A DNA stretch of 64,000 bases from positions 3,972,001 through 4,036,000 of the forward strand of contig OZ021722.1 in the NCBI GenBank assembly GCA_963978545.1, written 5' to 3'. A program made the position numbers and the translations under genes. Position 1 is the first letter of the stretch; each line of letters begins with the position of its first letter. This DNA comes from Linyphia triangularis (Eukaryota > Arthropoda > Arachnida > Araneae > Linyphiidae). This document shows, piece by piece, positions 35,293 to 46,433 of the stretch. The notes beneath the pieces were generated by a model that saw nothing but the letters and a program-made list of their open reading frames with translations, was not told the origin of the DNA and made no database searches.

Positions 35293-37426
35293 CAGTGGCG
35301 GCTGGTGCATGGGGCCAGGGGGGGGCCGGGCCCCCTCACTTTTTTGGTCGGTTCCCCCCACATTTTTTTTTTTTTTTACAAATGTTTTTTTTAATAAATT
35401 TTTTATTAGTTTATAGTTAATATACTGATTTATCTGAAGTTTTAATCTTGAAACTGACCACTTTCACTCAACTAATAAATTTCCTTATGGATGGATATTT
35501 AAGTCGCCTGATTGGAGCTTCTTTTCCTTTGCCCGTAGAAGAAACGGGCTGGAAAAAAGACGAAGGGGCGGGGGGAAGAGACTGACTTTCGCCACCTGCA
35601 ATATCCTGCAAGTCTATACCCCTTGTGTGGTTCTCAAATTACAAAATTCCTGAGTTTCGTGTTTTGGCACTGTCTTCTGATCTATAGGATAAGGAGATCT
35701 CATTAGATCAGAGACCCAATATGAATGTTACACATCAATATTTTTTATTTTATTACTAGGCTCATAAAGTTTAATGCTGTAAGTCATACTATAATTCGCT
35801 GCTGAAGGAATGAACTTGCATTGCCCAACTAAGATATTTGTTCTGCTCATCTGTGACAGAAAATAAGTTGAATGAAAGTAAGTAACCGCACAAAAACTAG
35901 GATGGTCTCCTTGATTGTGGAAAGAGAGAAGATCTCACTCAAAAGAAGAATCCTTGTTGTTTCTAAAAACTGAAAGTGTTCCTCTGAAAGTAAATTCCAA
36001 TGTAGCTCTAACCGACTAGGCAAATTTTTCTACAATCCTGGTCGGGCGTATGACGAAAGGGTGAGCCAAATTTTTGCATCAGATATTATTGTTCAATCTT
36101 CCTCTTGATTATATGCCAATTTGTTATACAGTATTAGTGTGCGGATACCCCTTAAAATTTATTTGCTATAAAAAAAAATCAAGTACGTAAATAAATTACA
36201 AAAATAAAAGCCTAAACCATAACTAAAAAAAAAAAAAAACTTTAAATAATCGTACTATAGTACGATTGCAATTCTACAGAATATTGTAAGAACCCACAAT
36301 TCCTATTAAAACTCTAACAGCCAAACGCTATTAGAATGACTATATGAAGATAATTTTCTTGACCTCTTCAAAAGATGTTAGTTTATCCAGACTGTGCTTG
36401 GGGGAACAAAATGTCTCCTTACTTCGATTGACCTTAAATTTGCATCTTAAAGAGCAAAGAGATAAGACAGAAAATTCTATAATGTGGCAAGGGGCTATTC
36501 CTTCTCTTTCACGTGACATCCTGTTTTTTCGTCATAATATGGGTATGAGTATCATATTACTAATACTCCTCCTGGTCCTGGGGGATCTGCAAGGAAATGG
36601 TCAATTCTTACTTTTCTTACTTTAAAGTCAGGGATCAGGCGTTTATCTTTAGTGTCTTCAACTTGTACGACTGTGAAAGAATTTACACCAATAAATAACC
36701 ACGGTAAGTTTTTTTTTTTTTAATTTTAAATTTTACTCTTTATTTAGTAAAATGTAAGAGTCAACAATTGGTTTTTACTCAGATATTTACTTTCTGTTTT
36801 AAAAAATAACTGAGTATTTAAATTTCGTTCAAATGATCAGAAGTGTTGATTTGTCCTACCTCTCAAAATGATATTTCATATAGTATACAATTATTAACGT
36901 AACTCTCCGGTACGATCAATAGATTAATTTCTATAACGACAGCAAAATATTTCCTTATCACATCAAAATAAGTGGTTTGGCTAGAATTGGGCAGAAACTA
37001 CATTTATCCTTTTACAGGGCAGTACAAATAAAAGAGAAGAGGATCTAATTTTCGAAAAAAATTCTGTAATAAATAAGTATGTGTACAGCATTGAAAAAAT
37101 ATCATACAGGATATTCGAAATTAGAAGTTTAAAGTTAGTTCCATACTTTTTAACTTCTTTTCAAAGTATTAAGAATCATGGTCAAAACCTTGTATTTTTA
37201 ACGACTGCTATATCCGAACTGATTGACACCCGAAGCAATACAACCGAGTCACGCCGTGTGCTCTGTAATCTGTTTTCAAAGTGAGTAGACACATCAATAA
37301 CTGTGACTGATATCTTGATTCAATTGTTGGGTTCCTCTGCAGATTTTCAGGATTTCTTCAAATTTAAAATACATATGCTGTGCATTTTCTCTTAAAAGAT
37401 TTCTTGGAAAACGTTCTTTCCTCGAT
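35293..37426 (+). mobile_element. Left part of hAT-Y
   Basis: About 2.1 kb collinear with 40426-43057 of the hybrid copy apart from indels and the solo LTR. It ends at TCCTCGAT, where hAT-Z is inserted. The open frame at 36344-36625 is mirrored at 41529-41744 but drifts out of frame between the copies, so coding is unlikely. Confidence 0.8.
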
Positions 37427-39037
37427 CAGGCCCGTGCAGGGTCGCCGGGACACCGGGACGTATCTCGGTGAGCCCTCCAGCCTGGAAATTTTGGCGCCCT
37501 CTTGTTCCGAAACTGACAAGTTTTACGACGAGGCTTATCGTCGATGAGCGGCCGGGTTGAGTGTAGCGACTGTAGGCTACTACTGAATGGACAGGTGCGT
37601 TTCGTTGGCCCCGTCTACAAACACACTAATTTTTTAATATGTACCGAAATTTAGTGCTCAATTAGTGCTTTCAGAATCCAGCATTAAAAAATTAGTGCAT
37701 CAATATTTACCGAGAAATATAAAGAAATGCGTGGACGGGGCCAACGAAACGCTAGCCCCGCCCACAAATGCACTAATTTTTTAATATGTACCACATTTTA
37801 GTGCTCAATTAGTGCTTTCAGAATCCATCATCCAAAAAATTAGTGCGTCCTTACTTTTCATATAATTCAAGGTTAATTGAGAGTAGGCAGGCAAACTGCT
37901 GGCCTCTCCCACAAAAGCAATCATCATTCATTATATGTTAAAATGTTGGGCATAATTAGTGCTTTCAGAATCCCCGACTGCCAAATTAGTGCGTCAATAT
38001 TTTGGCCAAAATGGACCATTTTGTAATAATTATTCACTTGTCACTTCCGTTTCTTTGGCCCCGCCCACTAAAGCAATCAACATTAATTATATGTTAAAAT
38101 GTTCGGCATAATTAATGCTTTCAGAATACCCAACTGCCAAATTAGTGCGTCAATATTTTGGCCAAAATCGCCAATTTTAGCTTATTGCCGAATGTACGCG
38201 AGCCTTAAGCCGATGTAAATTATCACGCACGAATTGTATGACCGGTGCCAAATTTTAGTGCTCAATGAGTGCTTTCAGAATCCCCTACCGCTTGAATTAG
38301 TGAGTCAATATTTTGGTTGGTTGGTTGCATTCAGATTATCTGGCGCCGTCAGCAACACAAGGGCTATAATGCGCCGAAACATTCGTCATTAGACAAGCCA
38401 ACATACATTTACAAACACCCATGCCTAACACGGGACACGAACCCGCAACCTCGCGGTCTAGAAGCCAGCACGCTAACCACTATACCGTTTGGTCGGCATC
38501 AATATTTTGGCATTTTGTTATAATTATTCACTAATCACTTCCGTTTCGTTGGCCCCGCCCACAGATGCACTAATTGTCTCACATATGCAAACATGTAGTA
38601 CTCAATTAGTGCTTTCAGAATAACCAACTGCAAAAATTAGTGTCTCAATATTTTGGCCAAAATCCCCAATTTTAGCTTATTGCTGAATGTACGCGAGCCT
38701 TAAACCGATGTTAATTATCCCACACTAATTGTATGACCGGTGCCAAATTTTAGTGCTTTCAGAATCCCCAACTGCCAGAATTAGTGCGTCAATGTTTTTG
38801 CCAAAATTCACCATTTTGTAATAATTATTCACTTGTCATTTCCATTTCGTTGGCCCGCCCACAAAAGTAATCATCATTAATTATATGTTAAAATGATGGG
38901 CATAATTAGTGCTTTCAGAATGCCCAACTGCCAAATTAGTGCGTCAATATTTTGGCCAAAATCGCCAATTTTAGCTTATTGCCGAATGTACGAGAGCCTT
39001 AAACCGATGTTAATTATCTCGCACTAATTGTATGACC
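37427..39037 (+). mobile_element. Left part of hAT-Z with ~150-bp tandem repeats
   Basis: Starts CAGGCCCGTGCAGGGTC directly after TCCTCGAT (37419-37426). About eight copies of a unit containing TTAGTGCTTTCAGAATCC and GCGTCAATATTTTGGCC lie at 37668, 37812, 37961, 38116, 38270, 38608, 38754 and 38912, spaced ~145-158 bp once the SINE is removed. The break at 39037 (GTATGACC) is where hAT-X inserted. Confidence 0.75.
38317..38497 (-). mobile_element. SINE copy nested in hAT-Z
   Basis: Full-length minus copy flanked by TCAATATTTTGG (38305-38316 and 38499-38510), inserted in one of the 150-bp units. Confidence 0.9.
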
Positions 39038-39081
39038 CAGTGGCGGCTCGTGAGCAGTGAAAGTGAGGGGGCCCGATGCCA

Positions 39082-39175
<94 letters not shown>

Positions 39176-39549
39176 TTGCTTACAACAACAAATAAGGTTT
39201 TAAAATAATTGAACAAAAAAATTAAGTCATGAGTAATGCTACTAATATTTCAGTCAATGATATTTTAATTATTAATTCATGCAAAATAATTTTGATTTTT
39301 GTATAATAGAGTTAATAAAATATTACAAAACCTTTGAAAGTGCAATATATACAAATTTGCAAACAAAGTTGAAGGCATTGTTATATTGACCAGTTCAATA
39401 GTTTTAAATTGAACTACTTGATATTCTTTGAATAGCAATATATGTCGTTGTATATTTTTTTGGCACAAGAGCTAAGAGTGAGTTATACTGCAACGGAATA
39501 TCCTTCAATCAAAATTTGGACTCTAATATATTAGTTCATCTATCGAGGA
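39038..39549 (-). mobile_element. Inverted hAT right end (X/Y recombinant)
   Basis: Starts CAGTGGCGGCTCGTGAGCAG and is the inverse of 43050-43479, with a much longer (TA)n (39087-39174). It joins Z's GTATGACC on the left and ATCGAGGA followed by CAGGCCCGTGC on the right. The right junction is the inverse of Y-TCCTCGAT-Z. Confidence 0.8.
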
Positions 39550-40425
39550 CAGGCCCGTGCTGGACCCCTTGTTAGGGCGGTATACGGCCTTGATCAGAGG
39601 GCGCCAGCACTATGCAGGGGGAGGACTACGGGGGGGGGGGGTATGGAATATAATAACTAAAGCGTTAATCGCACATGACGCTGGGTTCAATATGCTTTTC
39701 TGGTAACAGGTCACGGTACGAACGGACCATCACACTTACACATATCGTACCGGTATTTGTCAAACAAAATGAACATATATTGTTTGCTAAATTCTAATGT
39801 TCATTTGATCCATTTCAAATATTTGCAATGTCTTAGGGTGAAATAAAAGACAATGTAGTAGTTGAAACATAATTAGTGTAATTTTGGTAAACTAATACAC
39901 ATAGAAAATTAAGATGAGATAATTTAACATTACATACATTTCCAAAAAAGTTACCAGCATTTACTACTTAATTTCTTAAGGAAAGTAACAAAAACAAATA
40001 TGTTCATAAATGTAATGTTCTTTGATTGAATTTACAAACTAAACCTGAAGAAGTCTTTTGAATTCGGAGCTAGAGTGGCAAAGATAATCAATAACGGTGT
40101 CTGGATCTATGGAGTTTAAAATATCAGCTTCTGAGTGCATTAACAGTAAAGATTCTAAATTTTCGTTTGCCAAAGACGATCTCAATCCGGTTTCAATAAG
40201 TTTCAATTTAGAAAATGCTCGTTCGCAAGAAACTAGAGTCAATGGAATGGTTAGAAGAAATTTATATACTTTTAGTGCGTCTGTGGGCGAGGTCAACAAA
40301 ACGGAAGCGATTTGTGAATAATTATTACAAAAAGGTCAATTATGGCCAAAATATTGACGCACTAATTCTGGCAGTTGGGGATTCTGAAAGCACTAATTGA
40401 GCAATAAAATTGGGCACCGGTCATC
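39550..40425 (-). mobile_element. Right part of hAT-Z, inverted
   Basis: Begins CAGGCCCGTGCTGGACCCC, the inverse of Z's right terminus. It ends in an inverted 150-bp-unit fragment (GGATTCTGAAAGCACTAATT) and the flank CGGTCATC. It contains a transposase remnant (40039-40299). Confidence 0.75.
40039..40299 (-). pseudogene. hAT transposase C-terminal fragment in hAT-Z
   Basis: The 86-residue frame has the hAT dimerisation signature: PLTLVSCERAFSKLKLIETG, then LRSSLANENLESLLLMHSE. The catalytic-type Glu in CERAF is present. Everything upstream of the domain is missing, so the element cannot encode a full transposase. In the present orientation it reads on the minus strand because this part of Z is inverted. 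The fragment identifies Z independently as a hAT element. Confidence 0.8.
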
Positions 40426-43400
40426 CAGTGGCGGCTGGTGCAGGGGGCCAGGGGGGGCCCGGGCCCCCTCACTTTTTTAGTCGGTTCCCCCCACAATTAA
40501 TTTTTTTTTACAAATGATTTTTTTTTTTTAAGTTTTTTATTAGTTACTAGTTAATATACTGATTTATCTGATGTTTTAATCTTGAAACTGACCATTTTCA
40601 CTCAACTAATAAATTTCCTTATGGATGAATATTTAAGTCGCCTGATTGCGCTTCTTTTCCTTTGCCCGTAGAAGAAACGGGCTGGAAAAAAGACGAAGGG
40701 GCGGGGGTGAGAGACTGACTTTCGCCACCTGCAATATCCTGCAAGTCTATACCCCTTGTGTGGTTCTTAAATTACAAAATTCCTGAGTTTCGTGTTTTGG
40801 CACTGTCTTCTGATCTATAGGATAAGGAGATCCCCGGCCGAAATAAAAGTTAATCTCATTAGATCAGAGACCCAATATGAATGTTACACATCGATATTTT
40901 TTATTTTATAACTAGGCTCATAAAGTTTAATGATGTAAGTCATACTATAATTCGCTGCTGAAGGAATGAATTTGAAATGCCCAACTAAGATTTTTTTATG
41001 CTCATCTGTGACCGTTTGAAAAAATAAGTTGAATGAAAGTAACTAACTTATTTCGCACAAAAACTAGGATGTCTCTCATTGATTGTCGGTCTGTCTGGTG
41101 GAAAGAGATAAGATCTCACTCAAAAGAAGAATCCTTGTTGTTTCTAAAAACTGAAAGTGTTCCTTTGAAAGTAATTTCCAATGTAGCTCTAACTGACTAG
41201 GCACATTTTTCTACAATCCTGGTCGGATGTATGACGAAAGAGTGAGCCAAATTTTTGCATCAGATATTATTGTTCAATCTTCCTCTTAATTAGAAGTCAA
41301 TTTGTTATACAGTATTAGTGTGGGATACCCCATAAATTTTATTTGCTATAAAAAAATCACGTACGTAAATAAATTACAAAAATAAAAGCCTAAACCATAA
41401 CAAAAAAAAAGGGGGGTGGGGAAATTTTAAATAATCGTACTATAGTACGATTGCAATTCTACAGAATATTGTAAGAACCCATAATTCCTATTAAAACTCT
41501 AACAGCCTAACGCTATTAGAATGACTATATGAGGATAATCTTCTTGCCCTCTTCAAAAGATGTTAGTTTACCCAGACTGTGCTTGGGGGAACAAAATGTC
41601 TCCTTACTTCGGTCGACCTTGAATTTGCATCTTAAAGAGCAAAGAGATACGACAGAAAATTCTATAATGTGGCGAGGGCCATTCCTTCCCTTTCACGTGA
41701 CATCCTGTTTTTTCCTTAGTTTTTTCGTCATACCATGGGTATGAGTATCATATTACTAATACTCCTCCTGGTCATGGGGGATCTGCAAGGAAATGGTCAA
41801 TTCTTACTTTAAAGTCAGGGATCAGGCATTTATCTTTAGTGTCTTCAACTTGTACGACTGCGAAAGAATTTACACCAATAAATAACCACGGTAAGTTTTT
41901 ATTTTTTTTATTTTAAATTTTACTCTTTATTTAGTAAAATGTAATAGTCAACAATTGCTTTTTGTTCAGATATTTACTTTTTGTTTTGAAAAATAACTGA
42001 GTATTTAAATTTCGTTCAAATGTCCAGAAGTGTTGATTTGCCTTACCTCTTCCAATGATATTTGATATTGTTGCACAAATTGTCTGTATATAGTGTAAAT
42101 AGTGACGTATTATTTTAAAATTCTATTGTAATTTATTGTATCTTATTTAATTTATTAACAGCGATTATACAGGTTAGAAAAAGGTGGCAACACCTAAAGC
42201 AATTGAGAAATCTCGCGATGTTTCTTTTCCGACGAATTGGCTGGAAATTTCGGGAATGTGCTCTCGCGACAAGTATAAATAAGACTGGAGATCGGGAAAG
42301 TTTTCAGATTGACTTCGGAGTTCGATGAAAGCTGTTCACTTTGTTTACTTATTGGAGTGAGCTTGTATAATCGCTGTATTCGAAGTTGTTTTTTGTTGAA
42401 GCTTAAGAGTGATAACACTGTTGCCTTTGAATAAATTCTGTGAGTTTTCTGAAGTGAATAAATAGTAGTTTTTATCTTAAAAAATGTGCCATCATTGCCT
42501 CATAGGAAAAATTCATAACAATATAGTATACAATTATTAACGTAACTTTCCGGTACAATCAATAGATGAATTTCTATAACGACAGCAAAATATTTCCTTA
42601 TCAAATCAAAATAAGTGGTTTGGCTAGAATTACTACATTTATCCTTTTACAGGGTATTACAAATAAAAGAGAAGAGGATCTAATTTTAGAAAAAATTCTG
42701 TAATAAATAAGTAGGTGTACAGCATTGAAAAAAATATCATACAGGATATTCGAAATTAAAAGTTTAAAGTTAGTCCTATACTTTTTAACTTCTTTTCAAT
42801 CATGGTCAAAATCTTGTATTTTTAACGACTGCTATATCCGAACTCATTGACACCCGAAGCAATACAATCGAGTCACGCCGTTTTCTCTGTAATCTGTTTT
42901 CAAAGTGAGTAGACACATCAATAATTGTGACTGATATCTTGGTTTCGATTGTTGAGTTCCTCTGCAGATTTTCAGGATTTCTTCAAATTTAAAATACATA
43001 TGCTGTGCATTTTCTCTTAAAAGATTTCTTTAAAAACGTTCTTTCCTCGATAGAAGAACTAATATATTAGAGTTCAAATTTTGATTGAAGGATATTCCGT
43101 TGAAGTATAACTCTCCCTTAGCTCTTGTGCCAAAAAAATATACGACATATATTGCTATTCAAAGAATATCAAGTAGTTCAATTTAAAACTATTGAACTGG
43201 TCAATGTAACAATGCCTTCAATTTTGTAAATATTGCACTTTCAAAGGTTTTGTAATATTTTATTAACTCTATTATACAAAAATCAAAATTATTTTGCATG
43301 AATTAATAATTAAAATATCATTGACTGAAATATTAGTAGCATTACTCATGACTTAATTTTTTTATTTCAATTATTTTAAAACCTTATTTGTTGTTGTAAG

Positions 43401-43479
43401 CAAGCATATATATATATATAGATATATATAATTTTTGGTATCGGGACCCCTCACTTTCACTGCTCACGAGCCGCCACTG
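40426..43479 (+). mobile_element. Hybrid hAT copy (X left, Y right), ~3.05 kb
   Basis: Both termini are present (CAGTGGCGGCTGGTGC and GAGCCGCCACTG), but the flanks differ: CGGTCATC on the left and GTTGGTTG on the right. Each flank matches the flank of a different end, so this is a recombinant. The site where Z entered Y (CTTTCCTCGATAGAAG, near 43044) is uninterrupted here. A solo LTR is nested at 42069-42520. No transposase is present. Confidence 0.75.
42069..42520 (+). mobile_element. Solo LTR (Ty3/gypsy-like), 452 bp
   Basis: Begins TGTTGCACAAATTG and ends ATTCATAACA, flanked by the 4-bp duplication ATAT (42065-42068, 42521-42524). The empty site is seen in the sister hAT copy near 36880 (TCATATAGTATAC). 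A TATAAATAAG box near 42277 and GAATAAATTC near 42430 occur in LTR order. Confidence 0.8.
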
Positions 43480-43652
43480 GTTGGTTGTTTTCAGATTATC
43501 TGGCGCCGTCAGCAACACGAGGGCTATAATGCGCCGAAACATTCGTCATTAGACAAGCCAACATACATTTACAAACACCCATGCCTAACACGGGACTCGA
43601 ACCCGCAACCTCGCGGTCTAGAAGCTAGCACTCTAACCACTACACCGTTTTT

Positions 43653-44280
43653 CAACAAACATAGAAAAATTAAGCTATTCCGATCTCGATTAACCCACTT
43701 GAAAGGTTTGAAAATGGGTTAAACGCTCTAAACGAGAGATATTCGAATGTCATCCCACTTCCCACATGGTCACAATTTTGAAATTTGGTACAATTGTCAA
43801 CAGTAGCAAACATAGAAAAGTAAGCTTTTTCGAACTCGATTAAACCACTCTAAGGGGTCGTCAAAAAGAGGTTAAACGTTCCAAACGTGGGATATTCGAA
43901 TGTCCCATATGGCCACAACTCTGAAAATTGGTACAAATGTCATCAAAGACAAACATAGAAGAAGTAAGCTATTCTGATCTCGATTAACCCAGTTTAATGG
44001 GTCGAAAAAAGGTTAAACATTCCAGACATTCCGTAATCTCGATTAAGAAATTAAAAAGGGTCCAAAGGGGGTTAAACTTTCTAAAAAAAGGGATATTCAA
44101 ATGCTTCATTTCCAATTGATTCACAATTATGAATTTTTGGGAAAATGTCAACAAAGGAAAGTTCCTATTTTGATAGGTCAATTTGTTGGCATAGAAATGG
44201 AAGCAAACGTGTGAAGTGTAGAATACATGAATATCTTTTGGTTGGTAAAATTTAGTAGCGCAGCACGGGTATTCAGCTAG
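43653..44280 (+). repeat. Helitron 148-bp units and 3' terminus
   Basis: About four decaying 148-bp units continue the array interrupted at 35280, ending GTAGCGCAGCACGGGTATTC then AGCTAG and a host T. Confidence 0.7.
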
Positions 44281-44879
44281 TTAATCATAAAGTAGGAAAA
44301 AAGACGAACCAAGCTTAAAAATAAACGTATGAAGTTGTTTGTTTAAGAACAATGGCAACATTGACGTCGCATTCTGCAGATGAGCTTATCCGATCGTTTC
44401 TGATCAGAAAACTGTGCGCTCAGAAAACCATTTTTTAAAATTCGAACAATTATTTAGAGTAAAAAATGCTTGCATTATTATTACTTCGTTAAATACTATA
44501 TATAAGTCGCATTTGGTAAACATTTGTTGATGGCAATGGCGGATTCAGCCAGGGGGAGCGGGGGGCGCGCGCTCCCCCCCCCCCCCCTCAGTGTTTTTTT
44601 TTTTTTTTTTTTTTTTATATATATATATAATTAGTTTACATAACAAAAATATTTCGAACTTCGTCTAATTAAAAAAAAGCAAAAAAAAAAAAAAAAAAAG
44701 CAGCAGCTTATTTTTGGCTCAAGGTCCTTTTTATAGCCCTCTCAATTCCCATTCAAACGGACGTTAGAAGATTGTGTAAGTATTCAAACCTCCACCCCCT
44801 TGACTTTGAAGATATCACCACAACAATTTTCCATAGGAGCTGAGTTAGGTAAAAACTCTTTTACAAAATAATAATTGTT

Positions 44880-45705
44880 TACTTTTATTTTGTAACAATA
44901 AGGAGCACGTGGCACTCTCCAATATCCACAATTAAATTATATTTGAGAAAGACAAGTAAAACTAATATTAAGGGCCGAAACCAAAGCGAATTTTCCTCTC
45001 TGAACTTCAAACTTTGGCGATCACAAGAGGGGGTAGGGAGGGGGAATACACCGGATGTCTTTTTCTCCAGATCTGGCACAAGGGATGGACGTGGGGAGGA
45101 ATATCACTGGACACTGAATGAGATCCGCCCCCCTGGGTCCTTGTCCTTGAAGCCCTCTTTTAAATGGTTGTGGTGTGGGTTAGCACAAGGAGAAGAAATT
45201 TTTGAACGAGTGTGTTGAGACTTCCGAAGTTAACCAAAGAGTAGATTAGGTTGTAATGCATCCAAGCGACAAAAAGTAAGTGGGAACACATTTTTTTAGC
45301 GTATCTTTTTCTATTCTGAAATTATAAATACTATTTATTTGATTTAAAAATGAAAGCAATGGTTACGATATGCAATAAAGAACGCCTTACTGGCGTGGAG
45401 GACTTTTTAAAAAGAATTGCTTTGTGTTTGGTACTCAAAAAAGGAGTTTAAAAAAGTTATTCTATAGCGATTTTTAGAAATGGTACCTGTCATTACTCAT
45501 TTTTGTCATATATTTGGGAATAATTTTTTTCGAGAAAAGTAAGCTAGTCTTTGTTGTCTAGTGATTTAGTTTTTAAACCCTTTTTTATATTAACTTTTAT
45601 TTTGTATTTGTGAGAAATAAATACGTGGAGGACTAATTAATCATCTTGTTATCCAATCGAGATAAAAGTGACTTGTTGTCAATAACATTAATCATGTTTT
45701 GGGAC
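44880..45705. other. Unassigned part of hAT-2
   Basis: Open frames at 44943-45218 on the plus strand and 44885-45079 on the minus strand overlap each other and have no recognisable domain. Confidence 0.4.
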
Positions 45706-46433
45706 CAGGGGCGGCTTAAGGGCCGTGCAAACTGTGTAACCGCACAGGGCACCAATTTTTTTTTTGCGGCATATTTTTTTTTTTTTTTGCTTTTTGGCAA
45801 ATTTCAATTATTTTTTTTACCAATTTTGATTTTTTTTAAAAACTAAAGTTCTTCAATCATTTCGCTGTTGGATTTTCACAGTTTTTCACTTGACCGAAAC
45901 TATAAGTATCATTAACCCCGGAACAAATTCTTGATGTTGGAATATCATTTGATCAAATTTCGATTAGTGAGTGAGTGATATATGTCCCTTTTTATACTTG
46001 TAAGTGTAACTGCCATTGCATTTGCATAGGAACATACGGCCACGCTTATCGAAGAAAAATGCACAAAAATTTAATTATAAAATTAATTTTGTGTGGTTCT
46101 CTTATCCGTTTTAGATAGTTTTTTAATAATTAACTTTCTTTTACTCTCAACTTCATCTTGTATTTTATTTTGGATGTGTATTTTGACAAATATTGAAAAT
46201 ATTTGCGAATGATACTATAAATAGTTTTTATGTAATGAAATACAAAATTCTATGCAATAAAAATTTCTATAACATATTCTATGCAAAATGTAAATGAAAT
46301 ATAGCCAAATCGAATATTTAGAACTGGTTGTTAATAATGAAAAATCCTAAACTTAAAAAAAAAAAATCTGACTTACAAAGTGTGCGTAGATGTTAGAATA
46401 TCACTAGGCCGGCAGTTCCTAAAGGCGGCCCTG
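45706..46433. mobile_element. hAT-like MITE, 728 bp, nested in hAT-2
   Basis: The left terminus CAGGGGCGGCTTAAGG and inverted right terminus CAGGGCCGCCTTTAGG match at 13 of 16 positions. The flanking 8 bp (TTTGGGAC and TCTAATAT) do not match, so the insertion is old or one end is displaced. No coding capacity. Confidence 0.5.

Larger units (their letters stand above)
35293..43479. mobile_element. hAT-Y with nested hAT-Z and hAT-X, rearranged by inversion
   Basis: The outer borders are CAGTGGCGGCTGGTGC (35293) and GAGCCGCCACTG (43479), flanked by the 8-bp duplication GTTGGTTG (35285-35292, 43480-43487). Segments in order: Y left 35293-37426; Z left 37427-39037; right end of a same-family hAT, inverted, 39038-39549; Z right, inverted, 39550-40425; a hybrid same-family hAT, 40426-43479. 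The junction repeats only pair correctly if a segment flipped between two inverted right-end copies. Confidence 0.8.
35281..43652 (-). mobile_element. SINE copy interrupted by an 8.2-kb hAT insertion
   Basis: The tail (GTTGGTTGGTTG) is at 35281-35292 and the remainder is at 43488-43652, ending in the tRNA-like head with an intact B box (GGGACTCGAACCCGC on this strand). The SINE's own 11-bp duplication CAACAAACATA lies at 35270-35280 and 43653-43663. The hAT duplicated GTTGGTTG within the SINE tail. Confidence 0.85.
35205..44280 (+). mobile_element. Truncated Helitron, split by nested insertions
   Basis: Helitron-type 148-bp repeat sequence is present at 35215-35280 and resumes at 43653, continuing to GTATTCAGCTAG at 44280 followed by T. 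The junction on both sides carries CAACAAACATA, the duplication made by a SINE. Everything between is later insertion. The 5' terminus is missing. Confidence 0.7.

Noticed and set aside
36344..36625. Open frame apparently conserved with 41529-41744
   Set aside because: Conservation comes from two copies of the same non-autonomous hAT; the frames diverge by indels after about 50 residues.
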